DNA of 64,000 nt from Augochlora pura (taxonomy: Eukaryota > Arthropoda > Insecta > Hymenoptera > Halictidae). A model generated the notes under the pieces. The model was given only the letters and a program-made list of their open reading frames with translations, searched no databases and had not been told where the DNA came from. Within the stretch, counting starts at the first letter, position 1. Every line of letters begins with the position of its first letter. The DNA is taken from positions 19,158,001 through 19,222,000 of the forward strand of contig NC_135773.1 of NCBI RefSeq assembly GCF_028453695.1, given 5' to 3'. Position numbers and translations under genes: made by a program. Shown piece after piece: positions 25,261-37,323 of this stretch.

Positions 25261-28200
25261 GCGCGTCTGTACGAATTAATACGCCTCCGCCCCGCTGTAC
25301 TGACGCATAACGTATCATATGGCTTTCAGAAGCTGAGTAAAACAAATTTATGCGGTCTAATACACTTGGATGTGACGTAATACAATTATGTGATAGAATT
25401 TCATTGGAACAAAATAAATTTGCTATGTATTATTTTACATTACGCGCGTCGCAATACATTTCATTTTAGTGCAAAATATTGTATTCAACTGGAGACAGAT
25501 ATTCATGTTGGTCCATTTAAAACGAGCTTGCTTTGTGCTTGAAGTCGGAAACTACTCGTTAACGGATTCGAAGGTAATACAAGCCTATTTAGAATGTCTC
25601 TGTTACAAGCTTGACTATTTTCTTTCTTGAACAGCCTTAAGCGTTTAAACTGCAAACAGAGAACTGTACTGATTTTTATCTTTTGATAATCGAGGGACAA
25701 ATAGGTATGTCCTTTGTGAAAATGCTAATCAGAAGAGCATGGTAACATCGGAAGTTCATTTGATGCATTTTCTTTGATTTAAAATCAATTAACGCTTTAC
25801 CTAGGGTTTTCAAAACTTTCAGAGCATGATCAGAAGCGGAAACCGACCTTGCATTCGCTTTCTCGTCATTATTCACGAGAACATAAGCCCCTAAATTTAG
25901 CTGGCTGTTCCTCCGGGCACAGGACGCAACAAGGTCGAAAGTCCAGTGTCGAGGATTGCTACCAAGACCGTTGGGGTGTGTGGGTTGTGAAATCAAGAGT
26001 TCCGAATAAGGGAGCCAAGGCGATACGTTTGCGATGTCATCTCCGATTTATCTTTACTTGTACAGACCTCTCTTCTCAAACGTATACCAATAAAGACAAT
26101 TTTGTACACTCAAATATTCTCGATACTGTTCTCTTACTAATGAAACCATCGATCAGTAAAACCAACTGCTTTATATTCGCGAAAAAATATTACAAGACTG
26201 CATTTGCTCAAATTTTGTGAATATATTGATCAAACCCTGTAAATAGTGATACTGGGTACACTTTGACCCAGTACAGATCAATGGAAAAACTGAACAATTC
26301 AGATTTATGATCAGATTGCGGAATTTGTGTATTCATGAGAAATATATGATAACGAAGAAATTGAAAAAATATTGATATTTAATAATATTGTTACGTTATC
26401 TTAATATTACAGCATTATTAAAAGAAAAAATACGTTTTTATTTAACTCTCGCATGTATTTTTGAAATGCACCCGACCCAGGACGGTAGCGTTATCCTAGA
26501 ATAACAGCGAGTCGCGCATGCGTCGGCATCCTGAATCACTGTCGAGATCTATGTAGAGTGGGGATCGAGGGACCACATTAGCTCTGCGCGTGATTACCGC
26601 TTGATTTGATCCTCAGTCAGGAACGCGTCTTCGGTGTGAGCAGATCTGTAGGTGATCGGTGTTTCAATAATATTCCACAAATAGTTCGAACGATTAAATC
26701 TGTGATTCAATTAGTTACCTTGCTGCTCCTCTACATCATCCTTGCACCATTTAAGGAAGCACCGCTGCCACATAATATATACAGGTGATTCGAACTTCGC
26801 ATCAATTTTAAAACCAACGGTGCTAAATATTGCTTCAAATTAATACATATAAAATTATGTGCAACAATTACAGTAACTTCTATTTGTCCATGCAGAGTCG
26901 TAGAAGTATTTTAGAACTGACAATTAAAGATGGTACAATTCTTTTTTATTAAAAAAGTGTGTGAACGAACGCGAGCATTACTCTGCTTGAGAAACTATGT
27001 TGCACCGGTTGATTTGAAACAATATTTTCTTATTCATTGCATTATTGTGCATGCTTGTGCAATATGCATTTCATTTATGTGCCTTTCCATATAAACTTAC
27101 AGTGACCAATAAATTGGAAATAATATTTTAACTGCATATTACAAAGAAATAATTAATGAATGAAATTACTTTATACAAACGACGTATAAAATATTTCGAA
27201 CTCAATGATAATTCGAACTGCAAAACGATATGCTTTAATCTAGCATGTCAAATATGTACTCATGGCATACCTGAAAGATAAAATTAAATTTATCGTTGTA
27301 AGTTTAAGAACAGAAAACATTGATACTTCGAAACTCAATGTACATACTAAAATTAAAATACGAATGTCACTTGTTATCCGTAAGGAAACCAAGAAAATTC
27401 ATTGTTAAGATTTAAATCCACTCGAGGATTTAGATTCACGTTTGTATACTTCAGCCGTTGAATTTACATTTGATAACTTCGTAGTCAAATTCAAGTCTGA
27501 ATACTTTCATATTTCTGTACCCAGATTAAATACTCAAATTCGATTACTCGGACGAAGTTTCGATTACGCTACTACAAAATTATGCCGCTAAAGCTTGAAG
27601 CCCATTTGGACTCTTGACAAGATAATTGATTTATGCATAAATCAATTCGTAAGACTTCATTGAAACCTGCTCCAAGTCATTCGAATAAAATACTATTCTA
27701 TTCATCTAATGAAGAAGCGTCATCGTGTGACGAAAGTGTACGGCTTCTATTATCGCGGAAATCGACGACACGATTATTAATTCAATGACTCGTTGCACTC
27801 CGTTTCCTCAGGTTCAGCAAAATTTGGAATTTTATAATTGCTGCGTCCGCGTTATCAATCAACTACTCGAGTACCTTTCAGCAACACCTGAAAGAGTTTC
27901 GGTGTCACTGCGTTATCGAATTATTCGAGTGACTTAACTACGAGGCACTGTGAGTCATCGAATCATTATGAACAATAATAGACGAAGTAAGATAAATTGC
28001 CATTTATGTCTTTCCGATCCCGACGACGCGCGACAAGACGTAACAGCGAGTACGCGATGACATAATATTTGTTTACGGCATGCTCCATTATTCAGAGTTA
28101 CTCATCGCCCTTCTTTACGGTAAAGGTGTAACCGAAGCCGAAATACCTTTGACGGTAGCGCGTTGTACTACGTGTGGAATGTTAGATTCTATTGTTTACC

Positions 28201-28524
28201 TGTACGCCAAATACCACTGAATTTATTGCCGGTACCTTATCTTTCAAAATTGTGTCCTTTTTACTCTTTTCATTGATTAATTCTAATATACGAACGATAT
28301 TATCACTACTAAGCAGTGCTAAGCCACTTAACAGCGATCGCCGCTTTCTCTTTATAATATACTGCAGAATAAATATCCAAAGACAGTGGCATTCACTAAT
28401 TTCTACGTTTCGTCGCGATGAACACGCACGCTGAAAGCAACGCTTTCCCCACGATAGAACATAGTTCTTCGAGATCTGATTTTCCAGGACGACGGATTTC
28501 CCTCCGGTAAAATCAACTGGAAAA
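25261..28524. other. Intergenic, no supported gene
   Basis: Mostly AT-rich. Open frames at 25676-25996 (minus) and 25849-26220 (plus) overlap each other and resemble no protein I know. A lone CCCTGTA motif lies near 26238. No tRNA, hairpin or exon could be supported. Confidence 0.4.
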
Positions 28525-28935
28525 ATGCGGGGAATGCGTCAGAGTGGCTTAAAAGGCGATGATTTTCGTCTTCCACGAATCATTCTTGCTCTCGTTTTGG
28601 TCATGCCGATGTGCTGGCCTGCGTCCTCACCGTATTTGGAAAATGAATATTTTCACCTATGCAAATCGAGATCGTGCGATTGCTCGTTATTGTTCGAGCC
28701 GTTTCGCAACCAGTTGGTGCAACGATCCATGGACAGGAAACGGGTACCTGGTCGCGTGAAATTGCTGGTGGATCGCTATGATCCCCATTTCCAGCGCCTC
28801 TGCCAGTCGACCGATTCGCGGTCGACTTTCTGTCTGGAGCCGGTCTGGCTCCGGTCTGGTGTAAATGTACAGAACAAGAGACAAGCAGGTTTTAATCAGT
28901 GGAAATTGATACTGCTACCTGAGGGGACCAAATGA
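28525..28935 (+). CDS. Candidate secreted protein, unrecognised
   Basis: An open frame of 136 codons starts at ATG 28525. Residues about 19-36 look like a signal peptide: basic RLPR, then the hydrophobic run IILALVLVMPMCW, then a small-residue cut region PASS. The rest is hydrophilic with seven cysteines by residue 107 beyond the signal (HLCKSRSCDC, RLCQ, FCLEP) and basic sites (MDRKR, GRVK) that could be cleaved in a precursor. Codon third positions are richer in G/C than the flanks through about 28860, after which coding character fades. A donor-like G|GTGTAA lies at about 28858-28863, so a second exon is possible. I recognise no family. It could be a neuropeptide-like precursor, another small secreted protein, or chance. 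Confidence 0.3.
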   Translation: MRGMRQSGLKGDDFRLPRIILALVLVMPMCWPASSPYLENEYFHLCKSRSCDCSLLFEPFRNQLVQRSMDRKRVPGRVKLLVDRYDPHFQRLCQSTDSRSTFCLEPVWLRSGVNVQNKRQAGFNQWKLILLPEGTK

Positions 28936-30001
28936 CTAAGACCCAAGGCATTATTTTTATTCTATTCGTATTCTGTTAAAGTTCTATGAAGGTTTTGTTC
29001 AGTATTCAACGGTAGCGTAAAGATTCGTATCGCGTTATTCAAAACGTCTGGAAATTGACAATAGCCAAAGGCAACACGTTGTTGATTATTCGCTGGAGAA
29101 ATAAGGGATGTTCCACGATGTCATCGCCAAATTCACAGTGAAAATACTAAGCAAACGAAATCTATAGTTCTATAGATGTTTACGCGCGGTATCGTCATGA
29201 GATATTCACATAAATCTCCATAATCCTGATCCGGTTCGTGGATCGTTCCAAATACAATGATTATCGTGATACATACGAGTACAAAGGTACCATAACGCTA
29301 TAAAAGTAGACTGTGAGTCATCCCGTTCGGGCCGTATTTATTCGGGTTGTTTTTCAACGACGTACAATTTGTGATATTCATGTTTTATTCAGTCCAATGC
29401 CGAATGGTGGGCGACTTCTGGCTACCCACCATGGACATATTCTTATATGGAACTTCGTGAGTCGTTTCTGTGGCCCGGCTTCGAAGGCCAACGCTGAAGT
29501 TGCGCAATCCCGAGGAAAGCTTGCTACCCATTACTACCTCGCGAAGGGAAAAAGGACAGCGTGACAAGCTCCTTGAAGTTCCCATTCGGTGTCTATCTCG
29601 TACGTTCGCGTCGATCGGGAATAGCGGACGACAACTGGCACGGTTTCGATTTAAAAGTGGCGGTTGGTGATTCGATCGTCGGGAAAGATTGTTTTCGACT
29701 TAATTAAACCGTTAATCGGTGGAATCGATCGTACCAGATCAAGAGATAATTGAAATAGATTCGGTTGTCTCTCGATAGAAATTCAGGCAACGATAGAGAT
29801 ATCATATAAAGGGTACAATGAATCTGTTCAATCTGTTGAACACCCATTTCCATTCCTCGCTAGATTATTATTTTGATTCTATTCGATATTTATTTATTTA
29901 TTGTAAATGGTTTATTTATTTGGCTCAAAGACTGCAAATCTGATATCTTATTTTGTTACCGTTTCTCCGATTCAGAAAACCAATAACTTATTGCGAGAAG
30001 A
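28936..30001. other. Upstream region of the ODF3-like gene
   Basis: Contains GC-richer DNA at about 29300-29690, which may be promoter or 5'UTR for the gene starting at 30002. Overlapping open frames there (29313-29564 plus, 29385-29585 minus) have no recognisable content. Confidence 0.35.
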
Positions 30002-33000
30002 ATGGGCGGTATAACGCAGAGGCCCTGGACACCAACGAAAAGACGGGGCCCCATTGCAGCAGAGTACACCAGTCCTGGTCCAGCCTGTGTCACCCTACCA
30101 CCATTGATTGGTACTTACGATTTTCGATTTCTGTAGGTTCCCCAAGTTTGAGAAGTATACTGACAATTGAGCTTTTAGGAAAGACCGTTCCCGACTCGAA
30201 GCGAGGCAGAGCTCCGGCCTTCTCTTTTGGAAGCAGGTAGCAAAAGCAATTATAGAAATCGATCGTGTAACGTACTAATATCTATTTTATAATAATTCGA
30301 AGGCATTCTGCGAAAAACGACAGCCCTGGACCAGGTCCCGGACAATACAACGTTTCCGGGCTCAGCGCGAAAGGTAATTTCTCGCTTATTTCTCATTTCA
30401 CAGCTATTCGGTCTTCAATGATTGCAGAACAATTTAATTTTTGGAAAAGAATTTGCTCTCTGTTTCGATAAATCCGCGAATCTACTTATCGATCCACTAC
30501 TCGATGCATCAATCTATCAACAAATGTACCTACCAATCAATCTAAGAATCTATCAATAAGCAAGTCTAATAAGTCTATCTCGAAATTGCACCATTTGCGA
30601 AGCAGTGTCCTCTAAAAGTGTAACTCGGTCGAAGTGATAATATTGCGAGCGTCGCTATTCAGCGTACAGAAGTACAGATGTATCGATCAAACTACGGAGC
30701 AGCGATATTTCGCAACAGTATAGGCCTCTTAATAGACGTCATTCACGAAATTCCTTCACCCTCGCGGCCGATAATTTATGTGATACCGTGTCGACAGAAA
30801 TTTTTCATCTCCGTTATTTGATTTCGGAACCAACGGAACCATCAGAACTCTTACCGGGCTCTTTTACTATATTCTTTTAATTACTAGATTGTTCGGAAAG
30901 TTCTTTTCAAATATTTCACATGAAGTTAATGAAACGAACTCTATAAAATGCGAAATATAATTTGTTTAAAAATACTGTTTGTTTCATTGATATCATATAA
31001 ATGGTTTTCAACGGTCAGAAATTCAAAAAAATTCACAACAGTTCGTTTGAATCTATGAATTTCAAGGGAAAGATGCGGCACCTGCATCATCATTGCACGG
31101 CCGCAGCAAGTCATCGAGACAGGAGGTGACACCGGCACCTGGCGATTACAATCCGGAGAAAGCAGAGAAGATCATTCTGGACAGTTCGCCGAAATACTCT
31201 TTCGGCATCAAAACCCAAACCGAAAAAGTTAGCTGTACACCTGGTAAGCGCCTCTTTCCATTCTACTATGTATATCGACTTCCATTTCAAGAAGAATAAA
31301 AATTTAAAGAGAAATCAACTTGCGGCGAGTGCAAACTTGTCGACAATAATCTAATTGCATCTTGATCGTAGCACCGAGCGACTATTGCACCGAAAAAGTG
31401 AATCTCGACAAAGCCCCCGAGTATAGTTTCGGCTTAAAGCCGCAGTTGGACAAACCGAGCGATGCCCCTGGTAATTACAAATCATAAAGCCTAGCAAACC
31501 CCTCCTCTTCGGAAGGCTAATTGACAATTATTGGTTATACTTACTAATCGTAATCAAAAGCGAATCAAATTTGCTACCGCAAATCACTGATTATTTTAAC
31601 ATATAAACGGCATTAATATTCTTTCAATATTAATACTAGACCTATCGAATCGGAACAAATATACATATATTCGCATGGGATCATTTGATCGACCGAATTG
31701 ACAAATCACCGTTATTCCTAGTGCTGAATGCTAATCAGAGGAAATTAAGAACGACTTAACTTGTTTCTTCTCTAACCGCAGGTTAAGCTCGAAGTAAATT
31801 CTTAAAAAGAAATTGTTAAGTCGTTACGGCAGAAGCTATGAAATTGGCGTCTTGGGAAGATCGATGAACTAAGATGAACAAACGGGGAATAAAGCCTCGT
31901 TAAGCTTTAGGTATTCGAATGTTAATTTCGTTATGATTTTGAGAATGACCTTCGGTAGATACCTACTACTTTTGCTCAGTTGCAACTTTTTGTTCGGCTA
32001 CTTGTTTCATTTCGCAGCTTGATAAACTATTAATTCTTGCTCGCTGTTCGAGACTTCCTCTTTGAAGTAGACTCTTCATAATCTTGTAGATGGTACCGTT
32101 TGGATCAACAGTGCATGAACCGAAACGTTTGGATCGCATGCATTACGCTTTCTAAGAATTTGTTCACTATAAACAGAGTATCAGCGTAATCTATTCGTAG
32201 TGGTATACTGTTGTCAATTTCAGCCACAAATAATTTCTGTTTCGAATTATTCAGTTAGTAGTATAATAATTAAGACATTTTTCGAAATTTCTAACGGAAG
32301 TTATTGATGGCTTGACAGAACGGATGATTATCATTTCTAAATATTTGCTTTGGTACATAGCACCTGGAGCTTATTGCCCGGAAAAGGTAAGATTGGACAA
32401 CGCTCCGCAATTCAGCTTTGGGCTGAGACCTCCTCTCGAGAAGCCGAGTGACATCCCAGGTAATCATTTCAAATATTTGCTGAATTAGCGCGTCGCTGGC
32501 CAAAGCGTCAGTCGAAGGACTCTCGAAATAATAACAATCCGAACACTCAATATTCCGCGTATTTTTTTATACCGAAATACGACACTCGAATACAACTCTT
32601 GTATCAACAGTATTGCAAAAATCGAGTAACAGATTTTTCGGACATGTTTACCGATGACTCTTCGACGTCAAGGTCTGATTTGTTAGAGATCATTGAACAA
32701 GATTCTAAAAACAAATTGAAATTTCCAAGAGAAACGCGAAATGTAAACATTCCGTTCTATTGACTTTTAACAATATCGTCTGGACTCTGGTCAGCGAGGC
32801 GACAACTACAAAAAATGTTTCCCTTGTCTTGTTTTCGTAACATCTCCGTTATTATTCCTTAAAAATATACACCATTAACAGGCTCTTTTATCCATTTATA
32901 CATACATCCGTCTTTCCATCTATTTGTCGATCAGACTATCAATCAGTGTGATGGTATCAACCAAAAGTATATGCATTCAACAAAACATTCTATAGAATCA

Positions 33001-36000
33001 CGTACATAAATAGTTATTCCCGCGTGCTCATTTTTGTAGCGCCTGGCACCTACAGCCCCGAGAAGGTGAATTTGAACAAAGGTCCTCAATACAGCCTCGT
33101 AGGTAAAGGACGTACGGAGAAAGTACAAGACACTCCTGGTACGCGAGTCTTTTCCTTATAGCGTCTGCTCTCAAAAAATGTCGAATCGATCTAACTGATA
33201 GACACATAATTATTCTCAGCACCAGGTACGTATTGCCCGGAAAAAGTAAAATTGGACAATACGCCACAGTTCACGTTTGGACTCAGAACATCACTCGAGA
33301 AGGTGAACGACACTCCAGGTGAGATAATCATTCGACAACTGAGCAATTTTCTGGGAAGCAGCTGATAGATCAAAGTCATCTTTTCGCAGCTCCTGGTACT
33401 TACAGTCCAGAAAAGGTCAACTTAGACAGGGGTCCGCAGTACAGCTTAAGCGGTAAGGCTGCGCATGAGAAACCGGATGACACACCAGGTTTGTAGTCCT
33501 CAAAATTGTAGTACAGTCGAGGAGAAATGGAAAGCTTATATAATTTACAACTTACAGCACCTGGAGCATACTCCCCTGAAAAGGTAAATCTTAATAAATC
33601 GCCTGAGTATAGTTTTGGACAAAGAATTCCACTCGACAAACCTAACAGCAATCCAGGTAAAGAACTCTATGATAAAATAAAACACTGTTTTCATTAATTT
33701 AGAAATAAATGGGGGAATTTTTTTAGCACCTGGGGATTACTGCCCAGAAAGGGTGAACTTAAATAAGGGTCCAGAATATAGTTTGAGTGGTAAGGGCCCG
33801 TCTGAAAAACTAAGTGATACCCCAGGTTGGTACCAGAAATCTTTAGTCTACATGGTACACAAAATTTTGTTCTTATTTTACTTTTACTTTTTCTACCTTA
33901 GCACCAGGAGCTTATAGCCCTGAAAAAGTAAACTTACATAAAGGTCCGGAGTATAGTTTGGGTGGTAAAGGACCCTCTGAGAAACCAAGTGATACTCCAG
34001 GTTGGTAAAAAATATTTTTAATTTCTACAGTAAGCGAAATTTGATTTTTTTCTGTATCTCAGCACCAGGAACTTACAGTCCCGAGAAAGTAAACTTAAGT
34101 AGAGGTCCACAATACAGTTTGTCTGGGAAAGGGATGCCAGAAAAACCGAACGAAAATCCAGGTGACTAGTAAACAAGATAAACGATAATGATTCAGGTGG
34201 CAGATAAAATTAATATATATATGTATATTACACTTATTATGGCAGCACCTGGCACGTACAGCCCTGAAAAGGTAAATTTGGATCGAGGACCTCAGTATAG
34301 TTTGTCTGGCAAAGGATCACCGGCTAAACTTAATGACAATCCAGGTAATTATCATAAGATATATGAAGATTTATCATAGTATACTAATTTATATGAGTAT
34401 TGCACCTGTTGCTATAGCACCTGGGGCATACAGTCCTGAGAAAGTAAATTTAAACAGAGGTCCTGAGTACAGCTTGTCTGGCAAAGGATTGCCGGAAAAG
34501 ATCAATGATAATCCAGGTAAGTAACCCAACAAATATGGAGATACTAAATGAATTAACATCACATTTATTATTGTAGCCCCAGGAACATATAGTCCTGAGA
34601 AGGTAAATCTAAATAAAGGACCCCAATATAGCCTATCCGGGAAAGGGTCACCAGAAAAATCTAATAACAATCCAGGTGAATTGATTTGGACTGTTGCTGG
34701 AGCTTGTTACTTTGGAAAATTCAGTTGGTATAGGTTTAACAGTTGGTATACTCAAATACTAATGTTTTGATTGCCTTGGTAGGCCCTGCTGATTACTATC
34801 CAGAGAAAATAGTAAATCTGGAACATAAACCTTATTTCAGTTTTGGTAACAGAAAACCATTGGATATACCTAGGGATACGCCAGGTAATGGTGTGGATTA
34901 ATAACCTACTAACGACGTTCCCCTTAGAGCTTATCACCTCTTTAATGTTGGTGCAGCCGTCGATAACAATTAGAACTTTTACTACTCAAAGATTTTTTGT
35001 TTTATAAAGATGTTTCAAGAACGTCAAGAAACGATTTTTCGAAAAGTAGTACAAGTCCTAATTATACGTAATGCTTTTCACGCTATGAAAGAAGATACTC
35101 TAGCCTTCTAGATTTCTTCTTTGCTTTTATTCCCTGCACCCCTTACACATAGTTTTACTATGAACTTAACTTTCACTTAGATTCAGATACAATTATGAAA
35201 ATTAAACACATTGACAACATATTAGCATTATATCTTTAATTTTGTAGCTCCTGGCACTTATTCTCCAGAAAAAGTCAATTTAGATAAGTCTCCAGAGTAT
35301 TCGTTTGGCGTGAAAACATACGTCGAAAAATCCAATAATCTTCCAGGTAATAAATATTTTTTTAAACCTTTATTATCAATTTATTATGAAATGAAGTGCC
35401 CATTCAGTAAGCGTAAAACATTTTTACATTGAATGCAGCACCTGGAAGTTATCACCCAGAAAAGGTAAACCTAAACAAATCTCCACAGTACAGCTTTGGA
35501 CTCAGGACTAGTGTACATGAAACTGATTCGACACCAGGTATAGATACAGACATTCTCAAACTTATTTCCCCATTTCTTCCTGTGACATTCAATAAGTATA
35601 CCTCGTTTAAAGGTCCAGGCGAGTACAGTCCAGAAAAAGCTATGCTTTTGTTGGAAAAAGCATTGCGGTTTACATTTGGTTTTAGGACAAACGTAGACAG
35701 ACCAAACGATATTCCAGGTACTGCTTCTTTGACGTCGTTTTGCTGTGTGCCATTAATACAGTCTCTGGAAATATCAAACTCTGTTTCGTTAACTTATACA
35801 GGGAGAGTCGTTTAACTGCCACCTAAATTGACTTGTAAACTATTTAACTTAAAACATTCTTTAATACGACAAGTTTCCTCTTCTGTAATCTGTTCCAGCC
35901 CCAAACGTTTATAACATTCCATCCACACTTGGTGGGACAAAGGAAGGAAACAAAAAGACAGCACCAGCTTATTCGATTTCTGGTAGGCAGAAGGTGTTCA

Positions 36001-36448
36001 CCGACGATAGAGTTTTGGTCCCTGGACCTGGCACCTACGAAGCTGTGAAACCAGACGCTGTTAGAGTGAAAAGTCCCGCTTACAGCATGAGCGCTCGATT
36101 TCAGCTACCCGACGATCATTCGCAAATCCCAGGACCCGGAGCACATTGTCCGGAAAAAGTATTAACAATTTCCCTACAGCATAGACAATCGTGGACAGCC
36201 TTCCGAAAATATTTTCTACTGATCTAAAAACTATTTTCATCTTTTAGTATATCACCCTTTCAGTCTTTTTGTTATTTCATTAAAACACTACAAGATTCTT
36301 TTCATTTTTTTTATTGTTAAGTTTCAGAAAATTGTTAAAAACTCGTGAAAATTATCGTTTGCAGGTAATTCTTGATATTCCTCCGGCACATTCATTTGGC
36401 ATTAGACACTCACCATACATATGCAACCTGAAGGACGTTGTTTATTAA
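30002..36448 (+). CDS. ODF3: ODF3/CIMAP1-like SHIPPO protein with expanded STPG repeats, 22 exons
   Basis: Microtubule-associated protein of sperm tails and cilia; STPG (SHIPPO) repeats are Pro-Gly-rich units with a PG.Y.PEK core. Exons: 30002-30110, 30137-30236, 30303-30373, 31067-31243, 31372-31470, 32361-32459, 33040-33138, 33220-33318, 33390-33488, 33558-33656, 33727-33825, 33902-34000, 34063-34161, 34246-34344, 34418-34516, 34577-34675, 34783-34884, 35248-35346, 35439-35537, 35613-35717, 35899-36158, 36365-36448. They join in frame to about 797 residues, against about 254 in vertebrate ODF3. The N-terminus (RPWTPTKRRGPIAAEYTSPG), GKDAAPA, APGDYNPEKAEKIILDSSPK, AYSMSARFQLP, GPGAHCPEK and the end AHSFGIRHSPY follow the ODF3 order. 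The extra length is 16 single-repeat exons inserted between ancestral repeats. Exon 4 acceptor 31066 was chosen by homology. Confidence 0.88.
31372..35717 (+). repeat. Tandem array of 16 phase 1-1 STPG exons
   Basis: Exons 5-20 of the ODF3-like gene each encode one unit of the pattern APGxYxPEKVNLxxxPxYS(F/L)xxKxxxEKxxxxPG. Fourteen are exactly 99 bp; the other two are 102 and 105 bp. Each begins after a first codon base G and ends with a G, so any exon can be gained, lost or skipped without a frameshift. Units with FG(L/V/F/Q)(R/K) and units with SL(S/G/V)GK(G/A) form two subtypes. Introns among 33138-34783 are only 60-107 bp. Confidence 0.92.
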
Positions 36449-36807
36449 CATAAGTGTCTTACTGGAGCCGATGTTCGTCATTATCCTACTCTGAGATAAA
36501 GAATCGCATACCATTGACGTAACAGTAAATAATATCTCATTCTCAAAGCGGCGATTTTAGACGCGAGCAATCATTTCCCTTTAACGCTTTGCAAAACTGA
36601 TTGCAAAACTTGACATTGCTAACTAATTAAATATGCTATTGAAACAACGTTTGTACTTTTATGCAAAACTGTTCAATAATATGACTGTCTGCTATAAAAT
36701 GTAATATTTGTTTGTTAGTATGAGTACTAACAACTCTCCTTTTTACTCTAAGTACGTACTAAGTCTTACTACATAAAAATATGACAAATAACTTATGTAA
36801 CTTTTGT

Positions 36808-36813
36808 AATAAA
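36808..36813 (+). terminator. Polyadenylation signal AATAAA of the ODF3-like gene
   Basis: A canonical hexamer 360 bases after the stop at 36448, in AT-rich DNA. Confidence 0.45.
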
Positions 36814-36946
36814 ATTTGCATTTTCGTGTAACATGTACATATATTTATTTAGTTCAATGAACCATTGATTGATTACTTAAGAAAGTAATAGGACATTCTG
36901 GAAGTCTGGAGTATGAAAAAACTTTAGGTTATAAGATAAACGTTAC

Positions 36947-36952
36947 TTTATT
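36947..36952 (-). terminator. Polyadenylation signal (AATAAA on minus) of AMDHD2
   Basis: TTTATT on the plus strand reads AATAAA on minus, about 370 bases past the AMDHD2 stop. It faces the ODF3-like signal at 36808, so the two genes end tail-to-tail with little room between them. Confidence 0.4.
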
Positions 36953-37323
36953 AATCAACAATCGAGCCTTTTTTATCATTCAGTATAATAAAATTAAGGA
37001 ACATTGATCTTTTATATATGTATACAAGTTCATATATGTGTATATAAGTAACAAAAGTGACTGATACTTATGCTAAAGTACTTTGTGAACTATATTAGCA
37101 CCAGACTATAAGTGATACGAAAATTCTGCGGATTAACATCTTTAGAAATATGAAATGTATAAAATATATCCTTTAGTTTATGTATAAAATTAGATATGTT
37201 TACGGTATACAAATAAGTAAATGAATACTTTTATGGCTAGAGCAATATTCACAGCCATTCTTCTTTTGTATAAAATACACATTTTGTTGTAGATATTTAA
37301 ATTGCATACAATTGCACTCCGTA

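Noticed and set aside
25676..26220. Overlapping frames of 106 codons (minus) and 123 codons (plus)
   Set aside because: No recognisable motif, no clear splice partners, and composition like the flanking AT-rich DNA.
33191..34670. Minus-strand frames with repeated FSG.Y.PGA peptides, at first sight a repeat protein
   Set aside because: They are the antisense of the STPG exons. The plus strand has the splice sites, family match and in-frame joints.
33040..34680. Regularly spaced similar units that could be mistaken for a CRISPR-like or satellite array
   Set aside because: The units are coding exons with GT-AG borders, and the spacers are introns of variable length (60-107 bp).
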